A DNA stretch of 64,000 bases, from positions 124,001 through 188,000 of the forward strand of contig NZ_JAVJSC010000001.1 of NCBI RefSeq assembly GCF_040219635.1. Reading direction: 5' to 3'. The stretch's first letter is position 1. Each line of letters begins with the position of its first letter. A program made the position numbers and the translations under genes. Of this stretch, positions 42,241-52,473 are shown one piece after another. Origin of the DNA: Pyruvatibacter sp. Lineage in GTDB: Bacteria > Pseudomonadota > Alphaproteobacteria > CGMCC-115125. Below the pieces are notes generated by a model, which saw nothing but the letters and a program-made list of their open reading frames with translations, did not search any database and was not told the DNA's origin.

Positions 42241-42494
42241 AAAATGGCGTGCGGTGCCAATCAGCGCGATACCAGGCAAGGCCCGCCGGTGCGCCCCCTT
42301 GCGCTGCATCTCCTAACCCCTTATACCGCCACACATTCCACATGCGAGGGACGGGGTGTCGGGGTCCGCACAGGCGCAGTTTTTGGCGCTTTTGCACACA
42401 TTCCTGCCAGTCCATCCGGTGCGGTTCAGGCTTTTTGTCTGCCGCTCTACATCCCCCGCAGAGGCTGAACCGGAAAACAAAAGGAGCAAGGCAC
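42241..42494 (+). other. rpsB leader region
   Basis: The 310-base gap between the divergent oxidoreductase and rpsB holds the operators described above and, close to rpsB, a long-range stem of CGGTTCAG (42422-42429) with CTGAACCG (42465-42472) around a 35-base loop. It ends about seven bases before the AAAAGGAGCAAGG ribosome-binding region. Its position suggests a translational control element for S2, but I see no match to a leader I know. No clear promoter was identified. Confidence 0.45.
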
Positions 42495-43304
42495 ATGGCC
42501 CTGCCAGAATTTTCTATGCGCCAACTGCTTGAAGCAGGCGTACATTTTGGACACCAAAGTCACCGCTGGAACCCGAAAATGGGCCAGTTCATCTTCGGCG
42601 TCCGCGACAACATCCACATCATTGACCTGGCCCAGACGGTGCCGCTTTTGCATCAGGCGCTTGTTGCGCTCAGCGACGTGGCAGCCGGTGGCGGACGTAT
42701 TCTGTTCGTCGGCACCAAGCGCCAGGCGTCCAACCCGGTTGCTGAATCAGCCCGCCGCTGCGCTCAGTACTACATCAACTACCGCTGGCTCGGCGGCACG
42801 CTCACCAACTGGAAGACCGTGTCGGCCTCCATCAAGAAGCTGCGCGAATATGATGAAAAGCTGTCCGACGAAAGCCTGCGCCTGACCAAGAAAGAGCGTC
42901 TGGTGCTGACCCGCAACCGCGACAAGCTGGAGCAGGCCATCGGCGGTATCCGCGACATGGGCGGCGTACCCAATCTGATTTTCGTGGTTGATACCAACAA
43001 GGAACAGATCGCCATTCAGGAAGCCGCCAAGCTCGGCATTCCGGTGATCGCGGTGCTGGACTCCAACTCGGACCCGTCAGGCATCACTTACCCGATCCCC
43101 GGCAATGATGACGCCTCGCGCGCCATCTCGCTTTACTGTGACCTTGCCTCGCGCGCCGTGCTGGACGGTATTTCGCGCAGCCAGGGTGGTGCCGCATTTG
43201 ATCCGGGCGAAGCAGCCGAACCGATTGCTGAAGTGCTGCCCGAAGCAGACATTCCTGCTGAAGCCGAAGGCGCGGCAGAAGCAGCACCGGCAGAGACGGC
43301 CTAG
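42495..43304 (+). CDS. rpsB: 30S ribosomal protein S2
   Basis: S2 sits between the head and body of the small subunit and is needed to recruit S1. From ATG 42495 ([29 protein letters not shown] by family pattern) the protein has 269 residues. Family features include VHFGHQ, the coiled-coil insertion near 100-150 and [19 protein letters not shown]. The Ala/Glu-rich tail of about 35 residues is typical for alphaproteobacteria. The frame is open far upstream to 42003, over the divergent gene, and that part is not S2. It leads the rpsB-tsf-pyrH-frr run. Confidence 0.98.
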   Translation: MALPEFSMRQLLEAGVHFGHQSHRWNPKMGQFIFGVRDNIHIIDLAQTVPLLHQALVALSDVAAGGGRILFVGTKRQASNPVAESARRCAQYYINYRWLGGTLTNWKTVSASIKKLREYDEKLSDESLRLTKKERLVLTRNRDKLEQAIGGIRDMGGVPNLIFVVDTNKEQIAIQEAAKLGIPVIAVLDSNSDPSGITYPIPGNDDASRAISLYCDLASRAVLDGISRSQGGAAFDPGEAAEPIAEVLPEADIPAEAEGAAEAAPAETA

Positions 43305-43410
43305 CCCTCTGCCACACGCATGATGCGTTGATGCAGCAGGGCGGTCTTGCAGATGAGGCCGCCCGCTGTCCCACCCCATTCACGACAAGACGACCAAAGA
43401 GGATCTTCAA

Positions 43411-44337
43411 GTGGCCAACATTACTGCCGGCATGGTGAAAGAGCTCCGCGAGACAACCGGCGCGGGCATGATGGATTGCAAGACAGCACTCACGGAGAAC
43501 GACGGTGACATGGAAGCCGCCGTTGACTGGCTGCGCACCAAGGGCTTGTCAAAGGCCGCCAAGAAGGCGGGCCGTGTGGCGGCTGAAGGCCTTGTGGCCG
43601 TAGCCGTTGACGGCACCCGTGGCGTGGTTGTTGAGGTCAACTCTGAAACTGACTTCGTGGCCCGCAACGAAACCTTCCAGAAAATGGTGTCGCGGATTGC
43701 CGAGGTTGCCGCGTCAACCGGCGGTGACTTTGAAGCGCTCAAGGCGGCTGACTTCCCGGGCGCTGGCAAGTCTGTTGAGGCGCATGTCACTGAAATGGTC
43801 GGCACCATTGGTGAAAACATGACCCTGCGCCGCAGCGAGGCGCTGGAAGTGAGCGCCGGCGCTGTCGCGGCTTACGTGCACAACCAGGTGGCCCCCGGCC
43901 TTGGCAAGATCGGCGTTCTGGTAGCGCTTGAGTCAACCGGCGACGCGGGCAAACTTGCAGAGCTTGGCCGCCAGATTGCCATGCATGTGGCAGCCACAAG
44001 TCCTCTGGCGGCAACCGAAGCGGAACTTGACCCGGCCGTGGTGGAAAAAGAGCGCGAAGTGCTCTCCGCCGAGGCACGCGAAAGCGGCAAGCCCGAAGAG
44101 ATCATCGGCAAGATGGTGGAAGGTCGCATCCGCAAGTTTTATGAGGAAGTCGTGCTGTCCAAACAGGCTTTCGTCATTGATCCGGACGTGACCGTCGAAA
44201 AAGCCATCAAAAACGCCGAAGGCGATGTTGGTGCGCCGATCACGCTCAAGGCGTTCCGGCGCTATGAACTGGGCGAAGGCATCCAGAAGGAAACATCTGA
44301 TTTTGCCGCCGAAGTGGCTGCAGCGGTTGGTTCCTGA
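43411..44337 (+). CDS. tsf: Elongation factor Ts
   Basis: EF-Ts recycles EF-Tu by releasing GDP. The 308-residue protein has the N-terminal UBA-like domain ([24 protein letters not shown]), the core motif [14 protein letters not shown] and [13 protein letters not shown] near the end. It starts with GTG at 43411, preceded by AGAGGA. The gap from rpsB is 106 bases, and the pair is normally cotranscribed. Confidence 0.98.
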   Translation: MANITAGMVKELRETTGAGMMDCKTALTENDGDMEAAVDWLRTKGLSKAAKKAGRVAAEGLVAVAVDGTRGVVVEVNSETDFVARNETFQKMVSRIAEVAASTGGDFEALKAADFPGAGKSVEAHVTEMVGTIGENMTLRRSEALEVSAGAVAAYVHNQVAPGLGKIGVLVALESTGDAGKLAELGRQIAMHVAATSPLAATEAELDPAVVEKEREVLSAEARESGKPEEIIGKMVEGRIRKFYEEVVLSKQAFVIDPDVTVEKAIKNAEGDVGAPITLKAFRRYELGEGIQKETSDFAAEVAAAVGS

Positions 44338-44354
44338 CGGTTTTTAGACGTGTT

Positions 44355-44385
44355 GCGGCTCTGGAAACTCTGGAAACAGAGCCGC
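44355..44385 (+). other. Hairpin between tsf and pyrH
   Basis: GCGGCTCT (44355-44362) and AGAGCCGC (44378-44385) form a perfect 8-base stem with a 15-base loop. There is no T tract after it, so it may be an attenuator or processing site rather than a full terminator. Confidence 0.4.
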
Positions 44386-44494
44386 GCATCGTACACTATG
44401 ACGCGCCGTCGACTTGCCTGAGTCGGCGGCGCGTTGCTATGTGAAGCAGGCAGTGCTTGTCGGCCGATTTTCCGTCCACCGGAGCCACCACCTT

Positions 44495-45220
44495 ATGTCG
44501 AAACCTCACTACAAGCGTGTCCTCCTCAAGGTGTCAGGCGAGGCGCTTATGGGCGAGGAGGCCTACGGCATTGACCTCAACGTGGTGCAGCGCATTGCCG
44601 GGGAAGTGAAAGACGCTCTGGCGGCAGGCGTTGAAGTATGCCTCGTGATCGGCGGCGGTAACATTTTTCGCGGCCTCAAGGGGGCCGCTGAAGGCATGGA
44701 CCGCGCCAGCGCCGACTATATGGGTATGCTTGCCACCGTCATGAATGCGCTCGCTGTGCAGAACGGGCTTGAACAGCAGGGTGTGCCGACGCGGGTGCTC
44801 TCCGCCATTCCCATGACCACCGTCTGCGAGCCGTATATTCGCCGCCGCGCCGTACGCCACATGGAAAAAGGCCGCGTCGTTATTTTTGCGGCCGGCACCG
44901 GCAACCCGTTTTTTACCACCGACACTGCGGCTGCCTTGCGCGCCTCTGAAATGGGCTGCGATGCCCTGATGAAAGGGACGCAGGTGGATGGCGTTTACAC
45001 AGCCGACCCCAAACTGGACCCGACCGCCACCCGCTATGAGCGACTGGGCTATTTGCAGGTGCTGGCAGATGACCTGCAGGTCATGGACGCCTCCGCCATC
45101 AGCCTGTGCCGCGACAGCTCCATACCCATCGTGGTGTTCAACATTCACGAGACCGGCGAATTCGTCCGTGTACTGTGCGGTGAAGGCCGCGCGACCATAG
45201 TAGAAGATGAAGCGGCGTAG
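44495..45220 (+). CDS. pyrH: UMP kinase
   Basis: PyrH converts UMP to UDP in pyrimidine synthesis; the bacterial hexameric enzyme is allosterically activated by GTP and inhibited by UTP. From ATG 44495 it has 241 residues: [14 protein letters not shown] (phosphate-binding), [10 protein letters not shown], and [17 protein letters not shown] with the aspartates of the nucleotide site. An upstream in-frame start at 44414 would add 27 residues with no family match. Confidence 0.97.
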   Translation: MSKPHYKRVLLKVSGEALMGEEAYGIDLNVVQRIAGEVKDALAAGVEVCLVIGGGNIFRGLKGAAEGMDRASADYMGMLATVMNALAVQNGLEQQGVPTRVLSAIPMTTVCEPYIRRRAVRHMEKGRVVIFAAGTGNPFFTTDTAAALRASEMGCDALMKGTQVDGVYTADPKLDPTATRYERLGYLQVLADDLQVMDASAISLCRDSSIPIVVFNIHETGEFVRVLCGEGRATIVEDEAA

Positions 45221-45265
45221 GCGGGCAGGTGCCCCTCCCGGCGTGCGCTAAAGGAGAAGACCAAA

Positions 45266-45835
45266 ATGGCCGACGACGGATCAGGTGTTGACCTGAAAGA
45301 CATTGAGCATCGGATGCATGGTGCGCTCGACAGCCTGAAGCACGAGTTTGGTGGTCTGCGTACCGGACGTGCATCGGCATCGCTGCTGGACCCGGTGATG
45401 GTGGATGCCTATGGCCAGAAAATGCCGCTCAATCAGGTCGGGACGGTGTCTGTGCCCGAACCGCGCCTGATCACCGTGCAGGTGTGGGACAAGTCGATGG
45501 TTGGACCCGTTGAAAAGAGCATTCGCGATGCGGGGCTGGGCGTTAACCCGGTGGCAGATGGCCAGCTTGTGCGTGTCGGCATTCCCGAACTCAACGAAGA
45601 ACGTCGCGTGGAACTCACCAAGGTGGCAGGCAAATATGCCGAAACCGCCCGCGTGGCGATCCGCAATGTGCGACGCGATGCGATGGACCACCTTAAAAAA
45701 GCCGAAAAAGCTGGCGACATAGGCCAGGACGACCACAAGAAGCTATCTGAAAAGGTCCAGGGTCTCACCGACAAGGCCGTCGCTGATGTGGATGCGGCTC
45801 TGGCCACCAAGGAAGCGGAGATCATGCAGGTCTGA
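45266..45835 (+). CDS. frr: Ribosome recycling factor
   Basis: RRF, with EF-G, splits the ribosome after termination. The 189-residue protein has the three-helix bundle and hinge domain, with [20 protein letters not shown] and [15 protein letters not shown] near the N-terminus and conserved [16 protein letters not shown] near residue 130. AAAGGAGA precedes the start codon. Confidence 0.98.
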   Translation: MADDGSGVDLKDIEHRMHGALDSLKHEFGGLRTGRASASLLDPVMVDAYGQKMPLNQVGTVSVPEPRLITVQVWDKSMVGPVEKSIRDAGLGVNPVADGQLVRVGIPELNEERRVELTKVAGKYAETARVAIRNVRRDAMDHLKKAEKAGDIGQDDHKKLSEKVQGLTDKAVADVDAALATKEAEIMQV

Positions 45836-45904
45836 CAGCCCTGCGCCCCGTCGGCCGCCTGAGTATTGAGGGTAACCTGCGGGCAAGGCTTGAATGATAC
45901 TGTA

Positions 45905-46744
45905 ATGCCCATGAAACACGCTGACGCACAATTTCCTGTTGTCACCTCGGCTGCCGCTCAGGCGTCGGCGGGCGATGCCGTGGCCCGCATTGAGCCTGGT
46001 GTCGAAACCAGCAAGCTGCCGCAACATCTGGCGATCATCATGGACGGCAATGGCCGGTGGGCTGCAAAACGGCACCTGCCGCGCAAAGTTGGCCACCGGC
46101 AGGGCGTTGAAACGGTTCGACGTATCGTCCGGGCTGTCGGGGACCGCCGCATCCGCTATCTGACGCTGTATGGGTTTTCCACCGAGAACTGGCGCCGCCC
46201 TCCCGAAGAGGTGGCCGACCTGATGGGTCTGCTGCGGCTCTACATCCGCAAGGATCTGGCCGACCTGCACAAAAATAATGTCCGTATTCGGATCATTGGC
46301 ACCCGCGAAGGACTTGCCGACGACATTGTGCGGATGATTGCCGATGCCGAGGAACTGACCCGTGCCAATGACGGCCTGAACCTCACGATCGCCTTCAACT
46401 ATGGTGGTCAGACTGAAATAACCCATGCCGCAAAGCGCATCGCGCAGGCGGTGGCACGCGGCGACATCACGCCCGACGACATTACGCCTGAGATGGTTGC
46501 AGGTGAGCTTGAAACCCACGATCTGCCGGACCCGGATATGATTATCCGCACCAGCGGCGACAAGCGCCTGTCGAACTTCCTGATCTGGCAGGCGGCCTAT
46601 GCCGAGCTTGTGTTTGTGGATACGTTGTGGCCGGACTTCACCGACGATGTGCTGGGGCAGGCGCTTGACGAATATGCCTGCCGCGAACGCCGCTTTGGTG
46701 CGCGTGCGCCTGAACCGACGGTGACAGGGGAACCGCAGTCATAG
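45905..46744 (+). CDS. uppS: Isoprenyl transferase (undecaprenyl diphosphate synthase)
   Basis: UppS extends farnesyl diphosphate with isopentenyl units in cis to give the C55 carrier for peptidoglycan and O-antigen. Motifs seen are HLAIIMDGNGRWA (catalytic Asp, about residue 45), the RHxxG-like KVGHRQGVETVRRI, YGFSTENWRRP and DMIIRTSGDKRLSNFLIWQAAYAE. ATG 45905 was chosen (279 residues); ATG 45911 and a TTG at 45866 are alternatives, and the first 35 residues are not conserved. The stop shares a base with the cdsA start. Confidence 0.96.
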   Translation: MPMKHADAQFPVVTSAAAQASAGDAVARIEPGVETSKLPQHLAIIMDGNGRWAAKRHLPRKVGHRQGVETVRRIVRAVGDRRIRYLTLYGFSTENWRRPPEEVADLMGLLRLYIRKDLADLHKNNVRIRIIGTREGLADDIVRMIADAEELTRANDGLNLTIAFNYGGQTEITHAAKRIAQAVARGDITPDDITPEMVAGELETHDLPDPDMIIRTSGDKRLSNFLIWQAAYAELVFVDTLWPDFTDDVLGQALDEYACRERRFGARAPEPTVTGEPQS

Positions 46745-47652
46745 TGGCGTCTGACAACCATTCCTCCGGTGGCGCGGACGCAGGTGAGGCAGGCAGCACC
46801 AACACTGTGCCGCCGCACCCGCCGCGCGGCAACGAACTCTGGATGCGTATTGCATCTGCCGCAGTGCTGGCACCTGGCGTCATTTATCTGGTGTATCTGG
46901 GCGGCTGGGCGTTTACAGCACTCATCATGCTGGCCGCCGTACTGATGACCTATGAGTGGGCGCGCCTCGTGCGCGGCAGTCATCTGAATGCGGACTATGT
47001 CATTCACGCCATCACAGCAATCATCGCCGTTGGTCTGGCGGGCGCGGGTACGCCTTTGCTGGCACTGGGTGCTGCGGTGATTGGCTTTGCCATTGCCTTC
47101 GGCGTGGTCATTTTTCGGGGTCAGGACAAACGCTGGCCTATGATGGGCTTCCCCTACATTCTGCTGCCGTGTATCGCGATTGTCTGGCTGCGCGAAGGCG
47201 GTGACTGGGGAATGTTGACGCTGTACTGGCTGCTGGCGGTTGTCTGGGCAACGGACATTATGGCGTTTGGCGTGGGCCGCACAGTTGGCGGCCCGAAGCT
47301 GGCACCGCGCGTATCGCCGGCCAAGACATGGTCCGGCCTGTTGGGCGGCATGGCGGGTGCCGCAATTGCGGGCGGGGCCACGTCGCTCATTCTTGATCTC
47401 AACGCATTCTGGCTGCTGGCCTTCCTCAGCGGCATCATGGCGGTGATCGCGCAGGTCGGCGACATTGCCGAGTCACGCCTCAAGCGCTACGCGGACGTAA
47501 AGGATTCCGGCGCTCTCATTCCCGGACACGGCGGTGTGCTGGACCGGGTGGACGGGCTTTTGTTCGCTGCCGTTGCCGCCGCCATGGTCGCGCTGATCGG
47601 CGTGCTGGCTGACGAAGGGCAGGGCATTGGTCTTGGAGCATTTGTGTCATGA
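46744..47652 (+). CDS. cdsA: Phosphatidate cytidylyltransferase
   Basis: CdsA makes CDP-diacylglycerol, the precursor of all phospholipids. The 302-residue membrane protein has a polar N-terminus of about 35 residues, some seven to eight helices, and the CDS signature region RVSPAKTWSGLLGG followed by DSGALIPGHGGVLDRVDGLLFA. It begins with GTG at 46744, overlapping the uppS stop by one base, and overlaps dxr by four. Confidence 0.95.
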   Translation: MASDNHSSGGADAGEAGSTNTVPPHPPRGNELWMRIASAAVLAPGVIYLVYLGGWAFTALIMLAAVLMTYEWARLVRGSHLNADYVIHAITAIIAVGLAGAGTPLLALGAAVIGFAIAFGVVIFRGQDKRWPMMGFPYILLPCIAIVWLREGGDWGMLTLYWLLAVVWATDIMAFGVGRTVGGPKLAPRVSPAKTWSGLLGGMAGAAIAGGATSLILDLNAFWLLAFLSGIMAVIAQVGDIAESRLKRYADVKDSGALIPGHGGVLDRVDGLLFAAVAAAMVALIGVLADEGQGIGLGAFVS

Positions 47653-48836
47653 CGCCAGCACAAGAAACACCACGCAGCATTTGTGTGCTTGGCTCTACCG
47701 GCTCTGTAGGCCAATCCACGCTTGACCTTGTGGCCCGTGACCGCCAGCGCTTTGTGGTGGATACGCTGACCGCCAATTCAAACGTTGAGTTGCTGGCCAG
47801 CCAGGCGCGCGAGTTTGGTGCGCGTCATGCGGTGGTTGCCGACCCGGCACAGTACAATGCCCTCAAGGACGCGCTGGCGGGCACCGACACTGAAGCCGCC
47901 GCAGGCCCGAAGGCACTGAATGAGGCCGCTGACCGCGACACCGATTTTGTGATGGCCGCCATTGTGGGCGCGGCGGGCCTTGAGCCGACACTAACCGCCG
48001 CCCGGCGCGGTGCGTGTGTTGCGCTGGCCAACAAGGAGTGCCTGGTAAGTGCTGGCACCGTGTTTCTGGACGCTGTGACGAAGGCGGGCGCAACACTGCT
48101 GCCGGTTGATTCTGAGCACAATGCCATTTTTCAGGTGCTCGAAACCCACAACCGCGACCAGATTGAGAAAATTATTCTCACCGCCTCAGGCGGCCCGTTT
48201 CGCACCTGGGACATGGACGCGATGCGCGCCGCCACCCCCGCGCAGGCTGTCGCCCACCCCAACTGGGATATGGGGGCGAAAATCTCGGTTGATTCCGCCA
48301 CAATGATGAACAAGGGCCTTGAGGTCATCGAGGCGTTTTACCTGTTTGGCGTGGAAATCAGCCAGTTAGACGTGATTGTCCACCCCCAGTCGGTCATTCA
48401 TTCCATGGTCGCCTACAGCGATGGATCCGTGCTCGCGCAGCTTGGATCGCCGGATATGCGCACACCCATAGCCCATACCATGGCGTGGCCCCAACGGATG
48501 GCCGCACCGTCGCCGCGCCTGAACCTTGCTGAAATTGCCCAACTCACCTTCGAAGCCCCTGATTTGGAACGGTTTCCCGCCCTGCGACTGGCGCTGGCTG
48601 CCTTGCAAACAGGGGGGGCGGCACCTACACTTCTCAATGCGGCGAACGAAGTGGGGGTTGCCGCATTTTTGGCCGGAGACATTGGGTTTCTCGACATTGC
48701 CGCAATTGTCGAGGAGACAATGTCGCGCGGTGTTGCGCGCGGCCTGGCCGCAGCGCCCGCCACACTGGCTGAAGTGCTGGGGCTGGACCGCGAAGGTCGG
48801 TCGATCGCGGCGGAATTGGTGCGCACGCACCGTTAG
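47649..48836 (+). CDS. dxr: 1-deoxy-D-xylulose 5-phosphate reductoisomerase
   Basis: Dxr turns DXP into MEP with NADPH, the committed step of non-mevalonate isoprenoid synthesis, which feeds UppS upstream. The 395-residue protein has the NADPH motif LGSTGSVGQST, the LANKECLVSAG and PVDSEHNAIFQ loops with the metal-binding Asp and Glu, and VHPQSVIHSMV. The last codons and the stop lie inside a perfect 26-base tandem duplication; the second copy lies beyond the stop and does not alter the protein. Confidence 0.97.
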   Translation: MTPAQETPRSICVLGSTGSVGQSTLDLVARDRQRFVVDTLTANSNVELLASQAREFGARHAVVADPAQYNALKDALAGTDTEAAAGPKALNEAADRDTDFVMAAIVGAAGLEPTLTAARRGACVALANKECLVSAGTVFLDAVTKAGATLLPVDSEHNAIFQVLETHNRDQIEKIILTASGGPFRTWDMDAMRAATPAQAVAHPNWDMGAKISVDSATMMNKGLEVIEAFYLFGVEISQLDVIVHPQSVIHSMVAYSDGSVLAQLGSPDMRTPIAHTMAWPQRMAAPSPRLNLAEIAQLTFEAPDLERFPALRLALAALQTGGAAPTLLNAANEVGVAAFLAGDIGFLDIAAIVEETMSRGVARGLAAAPATLAEVLGLDREGRSIAAELVRTHR

Positions 48837-48864
48837 GTGAATTGGTGCGCACGCACCGTTAGGT
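48813..48864. repeat. Perfect 26-base tandem duplication across the dxr stop
   Basis: Copies at 48813-48838 and 48839-48864 are identical. Each begins GAATTGG and ends GTTAGGT, and contains the palindrome GGTGCG-CA-CGCACC. The first copy includes the final codons and stop of dxr. The exact identity suggests a recent slip or recombination event. Confidence 0.95.
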
Positions 48865-48920
48865 TCAAGGCGTAAGCACCCGAAAAGGGGCACGCAAAAA
48901 CGGGGATGGGTACCGTCTAG

Positions 48921-50069
48921 ATGGATTTTCTGTCCGGCCTTTTCGGGTACGCCATACCCTTCATCTTCGTTTTGTCCCTCGTGGTATTCATCCACGAGAT
49001 GGGGCACTTTTTGGTTGCGCGCTGGTTCGGCGTGATCGTTGAACAATTCTCCATCGGCTTTGGCCGCGAGATTGTGGGCTGGACCGACAAGAACGGAACC
49101 CGCTGGAAAGTCGGCTGGCTGCCACTGGGCGGCTACGTCAAGTTTCTGGGCGACGAAAATGCTGCCAGCACACCCGACCGTGAAGCAGCGGAGAAGCTGC
49201 CACCGGAGCTGCGCAAGGATTGTTTCCAGTTCAAGCCGCTGCACGCCCGCGCGGCGGTTGTGGCCGCAGGCCCTGTCGCCAATTTCATTCTGGCGATTGT
49301 CATCTTTGCCTTCATGTATTCCGTCATCGGCCAAAGCGTCACCACGCCACGTGTGGATGGCGTAACCGCAGGCGGCGCGGCGGAAGCTGCGGGCTTTGCC
49401 CCCGGCGACCTGGTGGTGGCCATCGACGGCGACGACATCCAGAGTTTCAATGAGATGCAGCGCATCGTCTCCACCAGCCCGGAGCGGGTGCTGGAGTTCA
49501 CCGTTGAGCGCGACGGTGCGCTGGTGCTGCTGGAAGTGGTGCCGCAACTCCAGGAAGTAACCGACCCGTTCGGCAACGTGCAGCGCATCGGCCTTATTGG
49601 TCTGTCACGCACCAATGCCGAAGGCGACATGACAACAGTGCGTTACAACCCGGCCGCAGCCGTGTGGAAGGGGGTGGAGGAAACCGGCTTCATCATCACC
49701 ACCACCATGAGCTATCTGGGTGACATCATCGTGGGTCGCCAGGACGCGGATCAACTTGGCGGGCCGCTGCGCATTGCGCAGGTGTCCGGCCAGGTCGCGA
49801 CCATCGGTTTTGTGGCGCTGCTCAACCTGGCGGCCATTCTGTCGGTCTCGATCGGCCTGTTAAACCTGTTTCCGATCCCTATGCTGGATGGCGGTCATCT
49901 GCTGTATTATGCGGCTGAATGGGTGCGCGGTAAGCCGTTGAGCGAACGGGCGCAGGAATATGGCTTCCGCATCGGGCTGGCAGCCGTTATGTCACTGATG
50001 CTTTTTGCAACGTGGAATGATTTGGTTCATTTGCGCGTGGTGGAGTATATCGGCTCGGTATTTTCCTGA
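48921..50069 (+). CDS. rseP: RIP metalloprotease RseP (site-2 protease)
   Basis: RseP is an inner-membrane zinc protease that cuts membrane-bound anti-sigma factors and leftover signal peptides. The 382-residue protein has the active-site HEMGH in the first helix (VVFIHEMGHFLVARWFGV), a PDZ domain at about 125-200 (AGGAAEAAGFAPGDLVVAIDG), and the second metal-binding motif NLFPIPMLDGGHLLYY near 315-330. Its stop overlaps the bamA start by one base; the pairing is widespread and suggests shared control of envelope biogenesis. Confidence 0.97.
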   Translation: MDFLSGLFGYAIPFIFVLSLVVFIHEMGHFLVARWFGVIVEQFSIGFGREIVGWTDKNGTRWKVGWLPLGGYVKFLGDENAASTPDREAAEKLPPELRKDCFQFKPLHARAAVVAAGPVANFILAIVIFAFMYSVIGQSVTTPRVDGVTAGGAAEAAGFAPGDLVVAIDGDDIQSFNEMQRIVSTSPERVLEFTVERDGALVLLEVVPQLQEVTDPFGNVQRIGLIGLSRTNAEGDMTTVRYNPAAAVWKGVEETGFIITTTMSYLGDIIVGRQDADQLGGPLRIAQVSGQVATIGFVALLNLAAILSVSIGLLNLFPIPMLDGGHLLYYAAEWVRGKPLSERAQEYGFRIGLAAVMSLMLFATWNDLVHLRVVEYIGSVFS

Positions 50070-52471
50070 TGTTGATGTTTTTCCAGAGCACTAAACCGAC
50101 GGGCAACGGGGCGGGACCATTGATTTTCAAGACACCACACCATGTATTGAGTGCTCTGGCAGGCGCCGTGCTGGGCGTTGTTTTTTCACTGCCTGCGACC
50201 GCACAACAACAAGCCTCTGTTGAACCGGCGCTTGAGCAAACCGGCCAGTTCATTGAGACAATCAGCGTTGATGGCAATCAGCGCGTGGAGCCGGAGACTG
50301 TCCGCTCCTACATGACCATCCGTGAAGGCAGCACCGTCACCGCCCGTGAGGTGGATGACAGCCTCAAGACCCTGTTTGCCACCGGCCTGTTCGCTGACGT
50401 GTCCATCCGCCAAGCCGGCAATGGCCTGACGGTAACGGTGGTTGAAAACCCCATCATCAACCGCGTGGCCTTTGAAGGTAACTTCCGCATTGACGATGAT
50501 GACCTGTCGGCTGAAACCGAGCTCAAGCCGCGCGTGGTCTATACCCGTGCCCGTGTGCAAAGCGACCTCAACCGCATCATCGAACTTTACCGCCGCAAGG
50601 GTAACTTCGCCGCTGCCATCGAACCCAAGATCATCCAGCTCCCGCAAAACCGCGTTGACCTCGCCTACGAGATTTCCGAAGGCCCCGAAACGGGTGTCGC
50701 CAGCATCAAGTTTGTTGGCAACAAGGCCTATTCCGACGGCGACCTGCGTGGCGAGATCGCAACCTCTGAAAGCGCCTGGTGGAAGTTTTTGTCCACCAAC
50801 GACAACTACGACCCGGACCGCCTGACCTTTGACCGAGAACTGTTGCGCCGGTTTTACCTCGTAAACGGGTATGCTGACTTTCGCGTGCTGTCATCGGTCG
50901 CCGAAATGGCGCCGGACGGTAGCGAGTTTTTCATCACCTTCACCGTCGAAGAAGGCGAGCTTTACACGTTCGGCGAAATTGATGTTCAAACCGAGCTTGA
51001 GCGTCTTGACACCGAAATGCTCCGTGGTCTGATTGAAATTGAAGACGGCGATGACTACGACGCCTCGCGCATTGATGATGCGGTTGACGCGCTGACATTC
51101 GCTGCCGGTACTGAAGGCTATGCCTTTGCGGATGTGCGCCCGCGCGTGCGCCGCGACCGTGAAGCCCGCGAGATCAACATCACGTTCAGCATTGACGAAG
51201 GCCCGCGTGTTTACGTTGAGCGCATCAACATCAATGGCAATGTGCGCACGATTGATCGTGTGATCCGCCGCGAAATGCGGCTGGCGGAAGGCGATGCCTT
51301 CAACCGTGTGCTGCTGTCACGCTCGCGCGACCGTATCCGCTCGCTGGGCCTGTTTGCCAATGTGGAAATCAGCGAGGAGCCGGGCACCCAGGAAGATCTG
51401 ACGATCATCAACGTGGATGTTCAGGAACAATCCACCGGCGAGCTGTCTATCGGCGCGGGCTTTTCATCTGACTCAGGCCCCATTGGCGACCTTGCCATCA
51501 TCGAACGCAACCTTCTGGGTCGCGGCCAGTTCCTGCGTCTGCGCCTGTCGGTGTCGGGTGATCGCCAGTCGCTTGATCTGCGCTTTACCGAACCATACTT
51601 CATGGGCCGCAACCTGAGTGCCGGCATTGACCTTTTCGGCACCGAAAGCGACTTCCAGGACGAATCCGGCTTCGACTTCCGCCAGACCGGCGGCGGCGTG
51701 CGCTTCGGGTTCCCGCTCAGCGAGTATTCTTCGCTGCAACTGCGCACCAGCTATGTGCGCGAAGAAATCAGGGACGTATCGACGCTGGCGTCGCTCGCTG
51801 TGCGAGCATCCGAGGGCGTCGCCGACTCGCATCTTGTGGGCTACACATACTCCTACGACGGACGAAATGATCCCGAAGAACCCACCGGTGGTTTTTCATT
51901 CTTCTTCGACCAGAGTCTGGGCACCCCCATCGGCGACGTCACCTATCTGGCATCAGAAACCGGATTTGCGACCTATTACGGCATTGCAGACGACTTCATC
52001 GCGTCGTTCCGCCTCGATGCGGGCTATGTGTTTGGCTATAATGGCGAGGAAGTGAGGCTGAACAACCGGTTCTTCAAGGGTGGCTCTAGCTTCCGCGGCT
52101 TTGAACCTTCCGGTGTTGGCCCGCGTGACCTGACCACTGACGATGCACTGGGCGCCAATGCCTTTGCCATCGGTACGGCGCAGGTCACGGTTCCGCTGTT
52201 CCTGCCCGAAGAACTGGGCGTGAAGGGTGCCTTCTTCTCCGACTTCGGTGTGGTCGGCCTTAACGATGACGATGATCAGTTCATTGTTGTGGGCAATACT
52301 CTCACGACAACAAACATTCAGGACGATCTGGCATTCCGTGCATCAGGCGGCTTTAGCGTTTTCTGGGAATCGCCTTTCGGCCCGGTTCGGGTTGACCTTG
52401 CGCAAGCCTTCATCAAGCAGGACTACGACAAAGAACAGTTCTTCCGGTTCAGCGCCGGCACAAGTTTCTAA
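50069..52471 (+). CDS. bamA: Outer membrane protein assembly factor BamA
   Basis: BamA inserts beta-barrel proteins into the outer membrane. The 800-residue precursor has a long signal peptide (hydrophobic stretch about 28-44, cleavage near ATAQQ), five POTRA repeats (about 55-400, the first opening FIETISVDGNQRVEPET), and a C-terminal 16-stranded barrel. The lid-loop region is represented by FKGGSSFRGFEPSGVGPRD, and the protein ends in Phe (SAGTSF), the outer-membrane targeting residue. It lies between rseP and skp, as in most proteobacteria. Confidence 0.97.
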   Translation: MLMFFQSTKPTGNGAGPLIFKTPHHVLSALAGAVLGVVFSLPATAQQQASVEPALEQTGQFIETISVDGNQRVEPETVRSYMTIREGSTVTAREVDDSLKTLFATGLFADVSIRQAGNGLTVTVVENPIINRVAFEGNFRIDDDDLSAETELKPRVVYTRARVQSDLNRIIELYRRKGNFAAAIEPKIIQLPQNRVDLAYEISEGPETGVASIKFVGNKAYSDGDLRGEIATSESAWWKFLSTNDNYDPDRLTFDRELLRRFYLVNGYADFRVLSSVAEMAPDGSEFFITFTVEEGELYTFGEIDVQTELERLDTEMLRGLIEIEDGDDYDASRIDDAVDALTFAAGTEGYAFADVRPRVRRDREAREINITFSIDEGPRVYVERININGNVRTIDRVIRREMRLAEGDAFNRVLLSRSRDRIRSLGLFANVEISEEPGTQEDLTIINVDVQEQSTGELSIGAGFSSDSGPIGDLAIIERNLLGRGQFLRLRLSVSGDRQSLDLRFTEPYFMGRNLSAGIDLFGTESDFQDESGFDFRQTGGGVRFGFPLSEYSSLQLRTSYVREEIRDVSTLASLAVRASEGVADSHLVGYTYSYDGRNDPEEPTGGFSFFFDQSLGTPIGDVTYLASETGFATYYGIADDFIASFRLDAGYVFGYNGEEVRLNNRFFKGGSSFRGFEPSGVGPRDLTTDDALGANAFAIGTAQVTVPLFLPEELGVKGAFFSDFGVVGLNDDDDQFIVVGNTLTTTNIQDDLAFRASGGFSVFWESPFGPVRVDLAQAFIKQDYDKEQFFRFSAGTSF

Positions 52472-52473
52472 TT

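Noticed and set aside
48837..48920. dxr frameshift or truncation caused by the tandem duplication
   Set aside because: The first copy keeps the reading frame and stop, and the protein has normal length, so the duplication is outside the functional gene.
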